Source: Armigeres subalbatus (taxonomy: Eukaryota > Arthropoda > Insecta > Diptera > Culicidae). Taken from it: a DNA stretch of 64,000 nt. This document shows, one piece after another, positions 11,034 to 22,760 of the stretch. Below the pieces are notes generated by a model. That model saw only the letters and a list, made by a program, of their open reading frames with translations. It was not told the origin of the DNA and ran no database searches. A program made the translations under genes and the position numbers. Positions within the stretch are counted from its first letter, which is position 1. Every line of letters begins with the position of its first letter. Location: contig NC_085140.1 in assembly GCF_024139115.2 (NCBI RefSeq), positions 431,953,240 through 432,017,239 of the forward strand, in the 5' to 3' direction.

Positions 11034-11873
11034 TTAGTAGATTGTCAGTTTGGTACGACGGCGAACTCTATTCGATCGGAGCGTCTTGCGGAGTCTAAAG
11101 TACGTACGATTTCCAGCTACTATGCGTCTCCAAATTTCTCTGCTGGTATCATTTTCGGTAGTCACCAGTGAGTCCAAGTACACAAATTCTTCTACCACCT
11201 CGATTTCGTCACCACCGATGCAAACTCGAGGTGGGCGGCTCACATTGTCTTTTGTTGAACCTCTTCCTATCTTGTGCTTCGTCTTCGACGTGTTGATGAC
11301 TAGTCCGATCTGCTTAGCTTTCCTCTTCAGTCTGATGTAGGCTTCCTCCATCTTCTCAAAGTTACGTGCCATAATATCTATGTCATCGGCGAAGCCAAAT
11401 AGTTGGACGGACTTATTGAAAATTGAACCACTCGTGTTAATCCCTGCTCTTCGTATTTCCCCTTCCAAAGCCATGTTGAAAAGCTCACACGAAAGACCAT
11501 CACCTTGCCGTAACCATCTACGGGTTTCGAAGGGACTCGGGAATGCCCCTGAAACTCGAACTACGCACATCACCCGATCCATCGTCGCCTTGATCAACCG
11601 TATCAGTTTATCCGGAGATCCGTGTTCGTGCAGTAGCCATAGCTGGTCCCGATCGATTGTATCATATGCGGCTTTGAAGTCGATGACTAGATGATGTGTG
11701 GGCACGTTATATTCGCGGCATTTCTGCAGTACTTGGCGAATGGCGAACACCTGGTCCGTGGTGGAGCGTTTGCCCACAAAACCCGCTTGGTACTGCCCCA
11801 CGAACTCCCTTGCAATTGGTGCTAGTTGACGGCATATAATTTGGGAGAGTACCTTGTAGGCGACGTTCAGCAA
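11034..11873 (-). pseudogene. RTE reverse transcriptase domain
   Basis: 279 residues. RT motifs in order: GFVGKRSTTDQ at ~31-41, motif A VIDFKAAYDTID with the aspartate at 65, motif B LRQGDGLSC at 121-129, motif C FADDIDIMA at 161-169, and downstream EFVYLDSLVTTEND. The catalytic aspartates are present. The product would copy element RNA into DNA at a nicked target. The frame starts within the palm and fingers region because a frameshift near 11880 cuts off the N-terminal part. It ends at a frameshift near 11034. It is a broken copy and not a host gene. Confidence 0.85.
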
Positions 11874-12221
11874 AGTGATTGCTTATCGCCCTTTTTGTAG
11901 ATGGGTCACGACACATTCCATACACTCGTGCGGCAGAACCTCCTCCTGTCAAATATTGGTAATTGCCCAGTGCAGCGTTCTAGCCAGTGCCTCACCACCG
12001 TTTTTAAACAGCTCTCTGGTCAACCACAAGGGCTTTGTTGTTCTTCAACCGGCCAATCTCCTCGTCTCCTCGTCGTCAATTTTCGTCTGCCACATCGCTA
12101 TTCAGGTGTTCTTCGTAGTCCTGTCGCCACCTTTGGATCACCTCTCGCTCGTTCGTAAAAAGGTTCCCGTTTATGTCCTTACAAATATCAGGCTGTGGCA
12201 CGTAGCCCTTACGTGAACGGT

Positions 12222-12572
12222 TCAACTCTCATAGAACTTTCGTGTGATATAAGCGCGATACAGTTGCTCCGTCTCTTCACGGTCTCGATCCTGCTGGCGC
12301 GTTTTCCTCCGGAAAATCGAGTTTTGTTTGTTCCGCGCCCGTTTATATCGTGCCTCGTTCGCCCTCGTGCGGTGTTGCAGAAACCTCGCCCATGCTGCAT
12401 TCTTCTCTTCCACTAACTGCTCACATTCGCCGTCATACCAGTCGTTTCTCTGATCCGGGAGCACCGTGCCTAGTGCAGTGGTTGCGGTGCTTCCAATGGC
12501 GGATCGAATATCTCTCCAGCCATCTTCAAGAATTAACGCTGCGCCTAGCTGCTCTTCCGTTGGGAGTGCCAC
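12222..12572 (-). pseudogene. RTE linker between endonuclease and RT
   Basis: 116 residues, rich in charged residues, including QRNDWYDGECEQLVEEKNAAW, a segment typically found between the endonuclease and RT domains of RTE-type elements. The reading frame shifts on both sides. It has no catalytic function of its own. Confidence 0.65.
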
Positions 12573-12593
12573 TTCCAGCTGCTCCGCTTATCC

Positions 12594-13484
12594 TTAGGTT
12601 AGTATACCGTCTTGTAGCCGCCCAATGTTAAGCCGCGGCGTTCGACTTCGACGCGTGTTGTACACCGTCAAGAGATCTGAGCGACAGCATACTGCAACGA
12701 GGTAGTGGTCGGATTCAATATTCGCACTGCGGTAAGTGCGGACGTTCGTGATGTCGGAGAAGAATTTACCGTCGATTAGAACGTGGTCGATTTGGTTTTC
12801 CGTTACTTGATTAGGTGATTTCCATGTGGCCTTGTGGATATTCTTGCGGAAAAAGAAAGTGCTTCGGACTACCATTCCGCGGGAGGCTGCAAAGTTTATG
12901 CATCTTTGGCCGTTGTCATTCGAAATGGTATGCAGACTATCCGGTCCGATGACCGGTCTATACATTTCCTCCCTTCCTACCCGAGCGTTCATGTTGACGA
13001 TGACGATTTTGACGTCCCGCAGTGGGAATACATCGTATGTCTGTTCCAGCTGTGCGTACAACGCTTCTTTCTCGTTGTCGGGTCTCCTTTCGTGTGGGCT
13101 GTGCACGTTGATGATGCTATAGTTGAAGAAACGGCCTTTTATCCTCAGCTTGCACATCCTTGCGTTGAAGTTACTTGAATGTAATTCATCGTAGATCATC
13201 CTGTCGCAACCTACGAAACATAGCGACTTGCAGTTCCATGTTCCAAACTTCCAATCGTGATCCTTTATTCGTCGCCTAGGTCTTTGCCGATTATATCGAG
13301 TCGTATTATCTTCTATGTCGTTCGTAATGGTTGTTTTAAAGGCGGCTAATTGGGCCTGCACAAACCTCCTGCCTTGTCGGAGGGCCATCGTGCCAGGTCT
13401 GTTTTGTGTTCCATCTGACACCAGGACTTGGGCTTGTGCGCTTTGAGTGCCGGTCGCTTTGGTGGGGCCTACTTGCGGATACAT
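12594..13484 (-). pseudogene. RTE apurinic-like endonuclease domain, internally deleted
   Basis: 296 residues. The start of the APE-like fold (GTWNCKSL, residues 81-88) is present. Shortly after FVGCDRMIYDE (residues 90-100) the text jumps to NARMCKLRIKG, so the segment expected to contain the catalytic glutamate is missing (inferred, ~50-60 residues). The usual GDxNA box reads VNMNA (residues 163-167), replacing the catalytic aspartate. The C-terminal SDH motif (258-260) is kept. In an active element this domain nicks the target for target-primed reverse transcription. This copy cannot. The N-terminal ~75 residues have no recognised domain. Confidence 0.8.
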
Positions 13485-13884
13485 GCAGCTTTTTATAGGA
13501 ATTTAACAGGGCCCACTGTCAAGCCCCACCACATCCTAGGCAAGTCCCACAACTCGCAGATGGCCTGGGGAGAGATCGTCAAGCCCTTGGACATAGTCCT
13601 GCTGCTCCCGCCAAAACATGCTCCTGACGACCTAGGCAAGTCAGTTCCAGTCCGTACCGCAGCCTATTGTCAATCAGCGAACGCTTGGCCGATACGATAC
13701 CGAGTGGCCCTGCTATTTGTCCTATAAGGCCTTGATACGGTTTTAACTAGGTTAATCCTCGATCTGACCGGCTTTGACCACTCTGAAAGGAGGCTTGCTG
13801 ATAAATACCCAAAAGGATCGGCGGGAGAGGAAGCTGTGAAAAAAGCAAGAATGTTACCAGTGAAGGGGTCCAACAGCTGCTTTG

Positions 13885-16800
13885 GGACTAGTCGGGTCTA
13901 AGTGTGGTTAAACGCCTTCAAAATATATAGAGAAACTAAATCGACGTGTTCGAAATGATCGTCAGGAAAAGTTTGATTGACTGAGACTTACCAGATCTGG
14001 GAATACTATTTTTGCAGTAGGGGAACGTTTTTCAGCCAAGAATACCCTATTCCATCCGGGTCATAAGACTTCCCGTTTCTTCTGGCAAGAACGAAGGAAA
14101 GCTCTGCGGACGGAAAGGGCTGGTGTATTGATGAACCTAGCAAGTCCGGCGGGACTCTGAAGTTCCACTTAGCGTATTTTCCCCTACAGTCCCGCGGCGG
14201 ATTGCGCCGTGTTAATGGAGTGCAGGAGGATAACTTTCTTTGGATCAATTCGAAATTTCTTCCTTTTGGCGTCTGGGGTGACCGTTCGGGACTAATAGTT
14301 TTTCTCTAGTAGTTTTCTAATGCGTCTACCTTTGTCGGGTGCCCAGTAGGAAGCTTTACCCTTGATGAGCTTTCAAAAATTGGAAGGCTCTTTAAGGGGA
14401 CCATACCAAAAATCTTTCAAACTGTTGTTCAGAAAATCTAGCAAGATAAAAGAGTTGGAGTTTATCACTCGTTAATAATTATTATTCAGTGTTTGACACG
14501 ATGCGCCGGCGGTTCTCTCGCACACGTTACAGATGGTCGTGATACAGTGGGCTGGCGGTGGTAAGATGACATTTATTGTATAGTTCTTATGCAGAGATTG
14601 TATAATATAGGCCCTTGCAGTTCTTGCATACAAGTTTTGTTTTGGGTGGGGAAGTGCGTAATTGTATACAGAGATGATAAGTGAGAGATTTTTTCATTCT
14701 CTTTTGGATTCTATCCCTGACTGGAAAATCTGTCTAACACTCATTCAGTTGCCAACCGAAAAAGTTGTTTGTCATGTATTCGTAGATTGTTTTACCTGTT
14801 TGCCATGTTTTGCCTTATACGCCAACTGTCCATCCTTTAGAAATACTTTCAACGATATCCCGAATAATTCGCTCACCAAAATTAAGAATCATTGGTGGAA
14901 CTTATAACAATTGTGGAAAAGTTTGAAGCTGCTTTTTTTCGAGAATATGCGATTGAATTACCTACAAAAAATTTAAATGAAAAATTAATAACTTGCCTTT
15001 GCCTTGCTGCATCACCTTTTTCAACGATGAAATTGAAGATTTTATTCTATCAAATTCAAACCTTTTTAACGCCAAAGGCGCATTTGCTGAAAAGTTATGA
15101 TATTTGGCAAAATCTGTATATGCCAAGATTGTATACAGAATTGTAGAATTGTAGGATCCTAGGAAAAGGCCCATACCGTTGTTGCCAATAAAGTTGATCT
15201 GAAACGAGTGGGACTTCATTATTCAATATTTTCGCTTGAGTGCCACTGCATTCAATCGAATCGCTCCATATTCATAAATCTTCCTCATATCGAACATCGA
15301 CTCGGTCCGAATCACAGGTACCCCCGACAGACCGATATCGTCTCTCTATATTTTTGCATAATATTACACCAGCAGCTCACAACCTTATCGGCGGTCCGAA
15401 TCCAAACAGCAAAGGTTTGTTTTTTGCCTTCGCCCTGAAAGGCACCCGCCGGTCGAAAGGAATGTAAAACAGGAAGGCCCTCCCCATCATCATCACTGGC
15501 TGGCTGACGAGACGAGAGAGAGGGCAGAAAAAAAGCGTTCGGCTATATCGTCATTAACAGTTAATCTATATTTAAATCAGAAGCGGATCCCATAAATCAT
15601 TGATTATAGCGTATGTGAATATATTATTAGATATAGAGGCACAAACACATTCACACGGGTGGATGGAGACGAAGACTGATGGTCGCGCGGACGAAACATG
15701 GGGCAGATAGGGGACCGCGGTCAATTGTGCCACCGCACAATTGAATTAATCAACAATAATTCTTTCGACTTTTTTTAAGCAACCAATGTGTTTTAGATAT
15801 TTGATTTATGTGACCAATTAATATTTACCTTACCTTTTGATTTCTTTCATTTTAAACTGATTTTTTTTTAAGTTTGTCTGATTGACTACAAATTGTTCAT
15901 AATTCAGTTAGAAAAATATAAGAAAACGACTCGTTTCTGTTTGAATGTCTCCTTAAAAAGACAAAAAATAGCGGTAAACTAAGCTTCATTCTGACGTTAT
16001 GTTTTACCATGAAACTACTTTTGGCTCACTGTTATTCACTGTCCAAGTATTGCCCACTACCCCCTAATCTATTCACGTGAGTCAGCGAGTGAATGTGGGG
16101 GCAGTAAAGCAACATGCATTTAACATTTGGCGGCTGAATGGCGAATCGCTTGCCTTCTACGTAGGCATCGTCCGCGCATACACACGCAATGAGCATCAAC
16201 AAAACGGGTCAAAGGAAGGGACCGAACCAGCGCGCTGACCGCGCAGATAACTGGCCTTTTCCTCCTCTGGATGCTGGCTGCGAATGACCGATGGACCCAC
16301 TACTGACTGCTCGGAAGAGTGTATTTAGGAAAAATAAACACCCATTGCAGCATAACGATCTTCCCCACGACCATCTCTCCACTTGCGGAGGAGGCGGTAT
16401 GAAGTTGTGCTGCGGATTAGCATCATAAGTTTGGATCATTTGCCAGCTGCTGCTCCCACTGACTGCTGCCCGTGTCATCGTTTGAGGTTAGTGGTTGTAC
16501 TAAGAGCGCGAACGAATGCTACCGGTCTTGCTGAATTAATCTGGTAGATGAAAGAAAAGGGACCGAATATTTCCAGTTTCATGAACGCGTTTTTCTGACA
16601 TAGAGGAGTACTGTAGTATATATTATAATTTTTCTGTTATTCACCGATAACCAAGGAAATCTGAAATTTTACAAACACAATTGTAGTCAAATTTGTTTAT
16701 AGTAACATTGCATTATTTCATTCAGTAATGTGTATAGTTACCAGCTTATTACAGTTGTGAATGATATTAAATTTAATGTGTCTTCCATAAACGATATGAA

Positions 16801-17610
16801 ACCTCCTTCCTCGAAAAACCAAAATAGCTTCAATTGAAGTACATCCAAAGCGACATCCACTATCAAACAATTTGATCTCCATATATCTCAAAATGAACAC
16901 GAACTGTGCTGCATTTCTACTCCGAAACAAAGATTCAATCCAATAATCCAATCCTCTTAGTAATGCCAGCCAAAAAGGCAACAGCTTCATCCACATAGGA
17001 TCGGATTTCTGCACAGGCCGGCCGGGCCCTCGATTCTGTTCGGGGTAATAAAAATAAATATAAGATTGACTAATTTCACATTTATTACCCCCGCAAACTG
17101 AACTCGACAACAGGCACTAGGCAGTCAGCCGGCGATGCTTTTGGCTCTGATGCAGCAGCATACGGCGCAGAGCAAAGACGAAAGACGAAAAAACTGGAGA
17201 AACCCTTTTTCGGTTCGTTCCAACGCTTGTGGCGCTTCCCGTCAGCACACCACACAGTTCCACTGACTTTCCGAGGCTCGGGTCTTCAGTAGTCGTCATT
17301 CTGAGTACTTCGAGTACAGCGGTGCAGTTAGGTTTCCTTGGTAATGGATGATTAGGTCCTAGGATACAGCATTGGATGGATCTTTTGGACCAGTTGCCTT
17401 GAGGATGGTATCTAAGTTGTGCTGTGTGATATGAGGCAGGGTTTCTCGAACTTCTGCTCCTGATTCTGACAAAGCCTCAAATAATTCTGATTATTTCCAT
17501 TTCCATTTCTGGTCCACTAGGTGTTATGTGTCCTGTCCATTGTCTCATGCTAGGCGTTAAGTGTTCATACGACCTCCGATCGAAAACGGTGTTCCTGTAT
17601 TTTTTTCATC
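13885..17610. other. Long stretch without recognisable genes or repeats
   Basis: No reading frame with domain character, no inverted-repeat element and no partner in the window. The part from 13885 to 14300 could still belong to the 5' region of the RTE copy. 15480-16480 is moderately GC-rich with a short GAGAGAGAG run near 15520, and 15800-16060 is AT-rich. Regulatory or intronic sequence is possible but cannot be shown. Confidence 0.3.
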
Positions 17611-17630
17611 ACCAGAATGTCGAGGAAATC

Positions 17631-18026
17631 GCTCCAAATGACTACCGCTTTTGCCTTACAAGCAGGAGGTCGTAGGTTCAATCCCAGGCTCGTTCTTATT
17701 TAAAAAATGTGGCATGGGACTACATCACTGTCCTTGGTGAATCCTCGATCTTCGCTTCAGTTTATCTACCCTACATAATAAACAAAATTCCCTTCCCGTG
17801 GTTATTGTTGATATGCAGAGGTATTCTCGGTCTCTAGTAGCCACAATAACCACACACTAAATTTCCATCCCTTTTTTAACTGACTGCAAGGACTTGGCCT
17901 ACATTTGTGAGTTGGTGAAACGTGTACTCCGAGAATAGATGGTAAATCTCAAACTCTGTTCACGTTCGTAGTGCAATTTACACCAGTAGCAACCATTGCC
18001 ATGTGCAGTCCGTCTAAGCTAAGCTA
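17631..18026 (+). mobile_element. Hexamer-tailed retroposon with tRNA-like head (copy 1)
   Basis: The head at 17640-17695 has the tRNA-like module (GACTACCGCTTTTGCCTTAC, then GGTTCAATCCC). The body from ~17815 carries GGTATTCTCGGTCTCTAGTAG, AAGGACTTGGCCTAC and ACTCCGAGAATAG, shared with copies at 18784-19449, 50991-51742 and 60494-61088. The tail is TAAGCTAAGCTAAG. A diverged duplication (AGAATGTCGAGGAAATC at 17614-17630 against AGAAAGTCGAGGATATTC at 18027-18044) may flank it. Confidence 0.65.
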
Positions 18027-18153
18027 AGAAAGTCGAGGATATTCCCCTCGTTACTTGCTTCTCTGCTGTGCTCCCCGGTGGCTGGGTCATCGGGTATTTG
18101 TTATATGTAATCAGTTTAATTTTCTGTCAATGTATCTCGCTTCTTCTTCATCT

Positions 18154-18405
18154 ACCCGTAATGCTGGGTAGACACCTTTACGTGGTGTGTTACGGGGTAA
18201 GATCGACCACGGTTACATTGCCAGCTACAGGCAAATCCTGACCCAACGAATACCTTCCTCATTATCCAACTCCGTGGTACTTATGAGGGTGTCGCTAAGT
18301 CGGTGGCCTCTCGTTAAGTAAGTACTACATCAACACTTCCTTCCTCTCCCTAGTTACGATGAAGATGGGCGTGGCCAGGAGTAGTAATCCTAACATGCTA
18401 ATGCT
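18154..18405 (+). mobile_element. 252-bp retroposon with perfect 25-bp target-site duplication
   Basis: The 25 bases at 18129-18153 are repeated exactly at 18406-18430 (beginning AATGTATCTCGC, ending TTCATCT). The intervening 252 bp begin ACCCGTAATGCTGGG and end in CATGCTAATGCT, a short hexamer-repeat tail. The exact duplication implies a recent insertion. The body shows no similarity to the other hexamer-tailed copies here, so it is a second family, but the insertion mode (long TSD, hexamer tail) is the same. Confidence 0.8.
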
Positions 18406-18783
18406 AATGTATCTCGCTTCTTCTTCATCTTCAATGGCTCTGCATTCCAACTAGAACTTGGCCTGCTTTTCAATTTAGTATTCTACAGTCCCTTCCCGAT
18501 TTTGGCAACACGACCGGATTTTAATGTTGCCAAAATGGGGATGTTGCCAAAAACGGGAAAAAAATTTCATACAAAATTTCATTTTTTTTTTTATTTCATG
18601 GTTGATTTTAAATACTTGGAATATGTACTACAAAGTATGTGGAGTGTGTTTAACTGATGAACGTGCATCATAATCGACATTTTTGCGATATTATCCATAA
18701 CTCGTAGAATGTAGTTCAAACAGATTTGAAAAAAATTCAAGAATGATAATCAAACGATAATGTAACTATTTAGCCAATTTCAT

Positions 18784-19449
18784 GAGCATGAGCATGAGCA
18801 TTATGACCGCACAATTCGTAGTTGCTACTCCGTGATTGACTGAACTTGCGAAATTGTACAGAGAACACAATGAATGGGGCTTGGGATTAGCTACCCATTC
18901 TCAATGTACACGTTTCGGGAGCTCAAATATTTAAAGTCAATAACGGCGCAGGCCACGTCCTTACGGTCATATAGGAATGGAAGGATTGTTAGTCCGACTC
19001 TCGTTGCTACTAGAGACCGAGTATACCTTTGCATCTCCACGATTGTCTTGGGATAGGATATCGTTTTAGTTACAAAGGATAATTTATCTGGATTCACTTT
19101 GGTAAGCGATGCGATCTATGGGATGGGAAATATCACTAATACGAGTTAAAAGTTAAAAAACATGCACGCCCGGTGGTATATGAAAGCTAAGGAGATTCGC
19201 GTTTTGGACGACCGCGGGGAAGCGCAGCACTCTGTACTCACTTGCTCGATGCCTACAGCAAACTATTGAAGAACTCGCTTTTTTCGACCGCGCGCGACAT
19301 GCGCATGAGCCTGACTGAACACAAGATACATATTTTATTTCTTTCCCGACGACTACTCTTATTACCGGCCGCGCAATGCAGAACAAATATTTCGGCCGAT
19401 CGCGCGATCGTTCTGCAGTCCGAAACAAGAGAAATCTCGCACTGAACTC
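18784..19449 (-). mobile_element. Hexamer-tailed retroposon with 23-bp target-site duplication (copy 2)
   Basis: 23 bases at 18761-18783 recur at 19450-19472 with one mismatch. On the minus strand the element starts GAGTTCAGTGCGAGATTTC, then has the shared head (GAACGATCGCGCGATCGG, GCGCGGCCGGTAATAA), a middle not shared with other copies, the shared body (GGTATACTCGGTCTC, AAGGACGTGGCC, GTACATTGAGAATGG, GGAGTAGCAACTACGA) and a (CATGCT)n tail. No protein is encoded. The structure fits a non-autonomous partner of a LINE or an internally deleted LINE. Confidence 0.85.
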
Positions 19450-19472
19450 TGTAACTAATTAGCCAATTTCAT

Positions 19473-20150
19473 AATACAAATTTAATAATAAATAATATTA
19501 GAAATTAACAATAGCGTCGGCCACGTCCTTACTAAAAATTGTGGCGATTTAAAAGCGTTTCTATTGTAGTTCATTGAAGTGCTGACTTCAATCTGACATC
19601 TCATATAAATTTTAGTCCACCAAAAATGCTTGTTTTTATCATAATCCACTATATAAATCAACGACGGATACAAGATGACTAAATGTGCTACAAATTTCGA
19701 ATTCTTATATAATAGATTTTGATGAAGGAAAACTTTCTTGTAGTCGGTGTGATTAAGAGTAAAGTTCTTTCACAACTTTCGCTGACATTATGGAAAAAAT
19801 GAACGCAAGGCATAAGACATTCCTTTGTTTTAGAAAATGGTTATAGAAATCTGCATTCTGCACATTGGTCAAGAGTATCCAATGTAGTGTGAGTATGGGT
19901 TAACTACACTCGACTCACTAAAACCAAATCCCTTTGCACTAGTCGGTTTCCTAGCACTCAACCCAGGAATATTTCAGGCGGCAATGATTGATCCATGAGC
20001 ACAATGTGCACCTCGCACTACGAGTGACAGTGTGGCCAAATGGAAGCTGGAAGACCATTTGCGGCATGCCACCTCTGACACTCGACAGCAGTCAACCTAC
20101 GGACAAACTGGTACTCGCTGCAGGTCATCGCACTCCAGTTCTCCATGCAC
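19473..20150. other. Interior of the nested TIR element, no gene
   Basis: A short motif, GGCCACGTCCTTAC at 19517-19530, is the complement of the body motif of the hexamer-tailed retroposons and may be a tiny remnant. Otherwise nothing was recognised. Confidence 0.35.
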
Positions 20151-20154
20151 TACT

Positions 20155-20690
20155 TTAATTATAACTTTGAAAAGATGGAAGAATCCTACATCAGACCGAA
20201 GAGGGAAGCAAAGCAGATCGGACTAGTCATTAAATCGTTGAAGACGAAGTAGGCTCAAGAGAAGACAACGGACATTCACTACGAGCTTGTATCAATGGCA
20301 ACAAAATCAAAGTGGTTGAAGAATTCGTGTACTTGGGCTCACTTGACCTCCGATAACGCTACCAGCAGACAAATTCGGAGACGCTACGTGGCAGGAAAGT
20401 GTGCATACTTTGGACGTACCGTACCGTACGTACCGTGCCTTACCAAACAGACTCCCTTATTAAACCGGTGGCGATAGCCCTCCGTGGATACGAGATCTGG
20501 ACAATACTTGTGGAGGACCAACGCGCACTTGGAGTTAAAATGGTTCTCTACAACGATCCGACAGGCACAATAAGGCGAGGTGTGCAGCGACCAAGGTGGA
20601 TCGATCAGGTGGAAGACGATTTACGGACCCTCTGTAGACTGCGTGACTGGTAACGTACAGCAGTGGACGGAGACGACTGTTATGTACGCA
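20155..20690 (+). pseudogene. RTE LINE 3' coding fragment, degenerate
   Basis: On the plus strand, broken frames read KMEESYIRPKREAKQIGLV, then KWLKNSCTWAHLT, then MVLYNDPTGTIRRGVQRPRW and IDQVEDDLRTLCRLRDW. These match the post-motif-C and C-terminal parts of the RTE copies at 10599-11873 and 39544-40397. Stops and frameshifts interrupt it. It lies in the opposite orientation to the other two RTE copies and is nested within the 18488-21797 element. Confidence 0.75.
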
Positions 20691-20719
20691 GAGGCTATCG
20701 ATTTTAAATCATGAACTAA

Positions 20720-20875
20720 TTTTTTTCAACCATCTAAGACGAGTTTAGTACCCTCAATTGCAGATACGTATTTCGGCCTCACAGTTGAGGTCAACAAAAT
20801 GTAGGGGAATTAAATGGAGAGTACTAAACTCGTCTTAGACGGTTAAATACATTCCACTAAAAAGAGCCTAAAATA
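20720..20875 (-). mobile_element. Penelope-like terminal fragment with hammerhead-like relic
   Basis: An imperfect inverted repeat (AAGACGAGTTTAGTAC near 20728-20745 with its complement near 20820-20842) encloses, on the minus strand, CCTCAACTGTGAGG then CCGAAATACGTATCTGC. The second part matches the 3' half of the hammerhead-like motif at 23362-23414. The 5' core (CTGANGA) is not recognisable here, so I call it a relic. Confidence 0.5.
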
Positions 20876-21600
20876 TTTTTTTCTATTTTTTTTTTTTTCA
20901 ATACCTGCTCATAACTTGCCGCACAGCAGAGCATCAAGCTCAGATTAACCCGATTTTTTCGCATGATCTGATTGTTTCCAATGCCTGGTCGAGAGCCTTA
21001 CGGTTATATGTTACCAAACTCTTACCATTACTGTTAAACTGTTGGCAAACATGCTGGAATCAAAAGGCTCGTTATGCAATTGACACATCAGGAAACTGGA
21101 AAAGCTCATAGTATTTTGATATTAATCGCTAGACAAATTTGCATCAATTTAAAACAATAAGACTCTTTGAAATAACATGATTGCTTATTGTCTATACGGG
21201 AATGCAACAGAAAGACGGGTAAAATGATAAAATGACAGTATCTCGGCTGATATAAGAAAAGAGGCGCATAATGAGCATTACGACTTGATGGCTATATAGC
21301 GCATTTAGAAAATAGCAGTAGCAATTAAATCTACTGGGGCTTGCTTGCTCCTGGATCACTTATGCAGCATCGGTTGCATTGTGATGTAAACAGCGGGCTT
21401 CGCTTAATAGGTGTTGTACTATGTCAGCTTGTCGACGACAAAATCAGTGAGAATGCCAAACATACGACATTCTACGGTGGGCTGGTTAGATTAGGGTAGT
21501 GTGAATAGGGGCATGGAAAACGTGAATAAAAAGAGCAATAAAGTTTCAAAAGAAATTGTTTACAATTAGTGGTGATACGAGTGGTGATTTATTACTTCAG
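20876..21600. other. No gene recognised
   Basis: AT-rich interior of the 18488-21797 element. Nothing coding and no repeat partner found. Confidence 0.3.
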
Positions 21601-22019
21601 TGAAAGTGCCCACTATTCGTACAAAGCCCATAATACGCATACGAACCTTAATGGTTCCACTTTTGGTTTTGTTTATCCTATTACATATTAAAAACAAGGT
21701 TTTAGCTCTAAAAAGTAGTAAAAAATATGTTTTTGAGGTTGTTGCCAAAATCGGGAAGAAAATGTTGCCAAAAACGGGTGTTGCCAAAATCGGGGATAGA
21801 CAAAAATTATTTAACGGCAATTTTGATATTTTATGTCGAAAATTGCCGTTATCATGGACAGCTGTCTGTTCCGAGAAATGCTAGAAGTTTTCCAATATAA
21901 TTTATCTAATTATTAGTACTCCATCTTCGACAACGTCGCACAGATTAATTCCTTGACAAATAAATTATTCTTACTCCCTAATTCTAATACTCACTCACGC
22001 TCACGCAAGCTCACGAGAT

Positions 22020-22760
22020 TTAGTTGACACGTAGGAAGTGTGGCAGATTGAGCGAAGCATAAAAAAACACTATCGACACACGAAACTGCGTGTGTGATAA
22101 AGCCAATCTCAAATCGTCCACAATGCTAAATCTATTTCTTGCTTTGGTCTTTTCCGGAGACGTGCTACTCTTTCCAATATTAAATTTGTTTTGTTTCACC
22201 AAATATGTTACGAGATGATGAACCATTCCGCGATCTAACTGTTGCTCAACTGAATCAAGGTGAGCCATGAGTTCCAACTAGATATCTGCATCTTATTCAG
22301 TTGATACTTCATCAATCAAACTGCACAGTTTATCAAACATTGTAATATTTTCCACTGTTACTTTGCGTCGTCAGTTTTTCACCAGGCTACGAATTGAATT
22401 AGATTGGTTTACTTGCCCTGTACCTTCTAGTTTAGCGAGTTTAGTTGGCCAAAAATGTCTGATTGGTGAGCGAGACATTTCTGCCATCCTTCTACAATGA
22501 GGTTGGCTAGCAAATCATTTTTACCCTGACTGTTCAAGAAAATCTTGATTTCAATTCAAAAACACGGGTCAAACATTGCCTTTTGTTATCCAGCGTACGG
22601 ATGTGCAAAAGAGAAAGACCTCGTGATCTACATGCATTTCTTTGCAGAGTTCTTTGATCAAACATCTGTTGAGAGCTCCAAATTTGGTTTGGGTCTTACA
22701 AGTAACGGCATATCGCTGAAACATGCAATAAACACTTTTGTTCTTCAATGAAATACTGAT
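22020..22760 (-). pseudogene. hAT transposase fossil (ZBED/SCAND3-like)
   Basis: Broken minus-strand frames preserve a familiar order. Near 22690-22580 the text reads IKELCKEMHVDHEVFLFCT followed by SVRWITKGN, matching the segment of ZBED/SCAND3-type hAT transposases where a VRWL(S)KG motif occurs. Near 22480-22440 it reads LAHQSDIFGQLNSLN, matching their helical LADIFxxLNxLN segment. Downstream text includes VTVENITMFDKLCSLIDE. Several stops and frameshifts occur, and the N-terminal zinc finger and catalytic core were not found. A hAT-like end at 23133 lies upstream on the same strand, consistent with one decayed element of about 22.0-23.13 kb. Confidence 0.7.

Larger units (their letters stand above)
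10589..13884 (-). mobile_element. RTE-clade LINE, copy B (near full length, degenerate)
   Basis: Minus-strand order is: presumed 5' UTR (13884-13490, inferred), apurinic-type endonuclease (13484-12594), linker (12572-12222), reverse transcriptase (about 11950-11034), C-terminal coding part with the conserved DNDPTGTRRRGAQRGRW segment (10988-10599), then a TAAATAAATAAATA tail. Endonuclease and RT text resemble the RTE/BovB clade, which in Aedes includes JAM1, but I cannot confirm the family name. Several frameshifts separate the domains. The 5' boundary near 13884 is approximate. A second 3' end sits immediately downstream. Confidence 0.8.
18488..21797. mobile_element. Nested TIR element with GTTGCCAAAAACGGG subterminal repeats
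   Basis: The left end CCCGATTTTGGCAACA (18497-18512) is the complement of the right end TGTTGCCAAAATCGGG (21779-21794). Both ends carry additional inner GTTGCCAAAA motifs (18524-18556 and 21740-21776), as is common for transposase-binding ends. The interior contains a long-TSD retroposon, an RTE fragment and a Penelope-like terminal fragment, so later insertions account for much of its length. No transposase frame was recognised, and outer boundaries are approximate. Confidence 0.6.
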
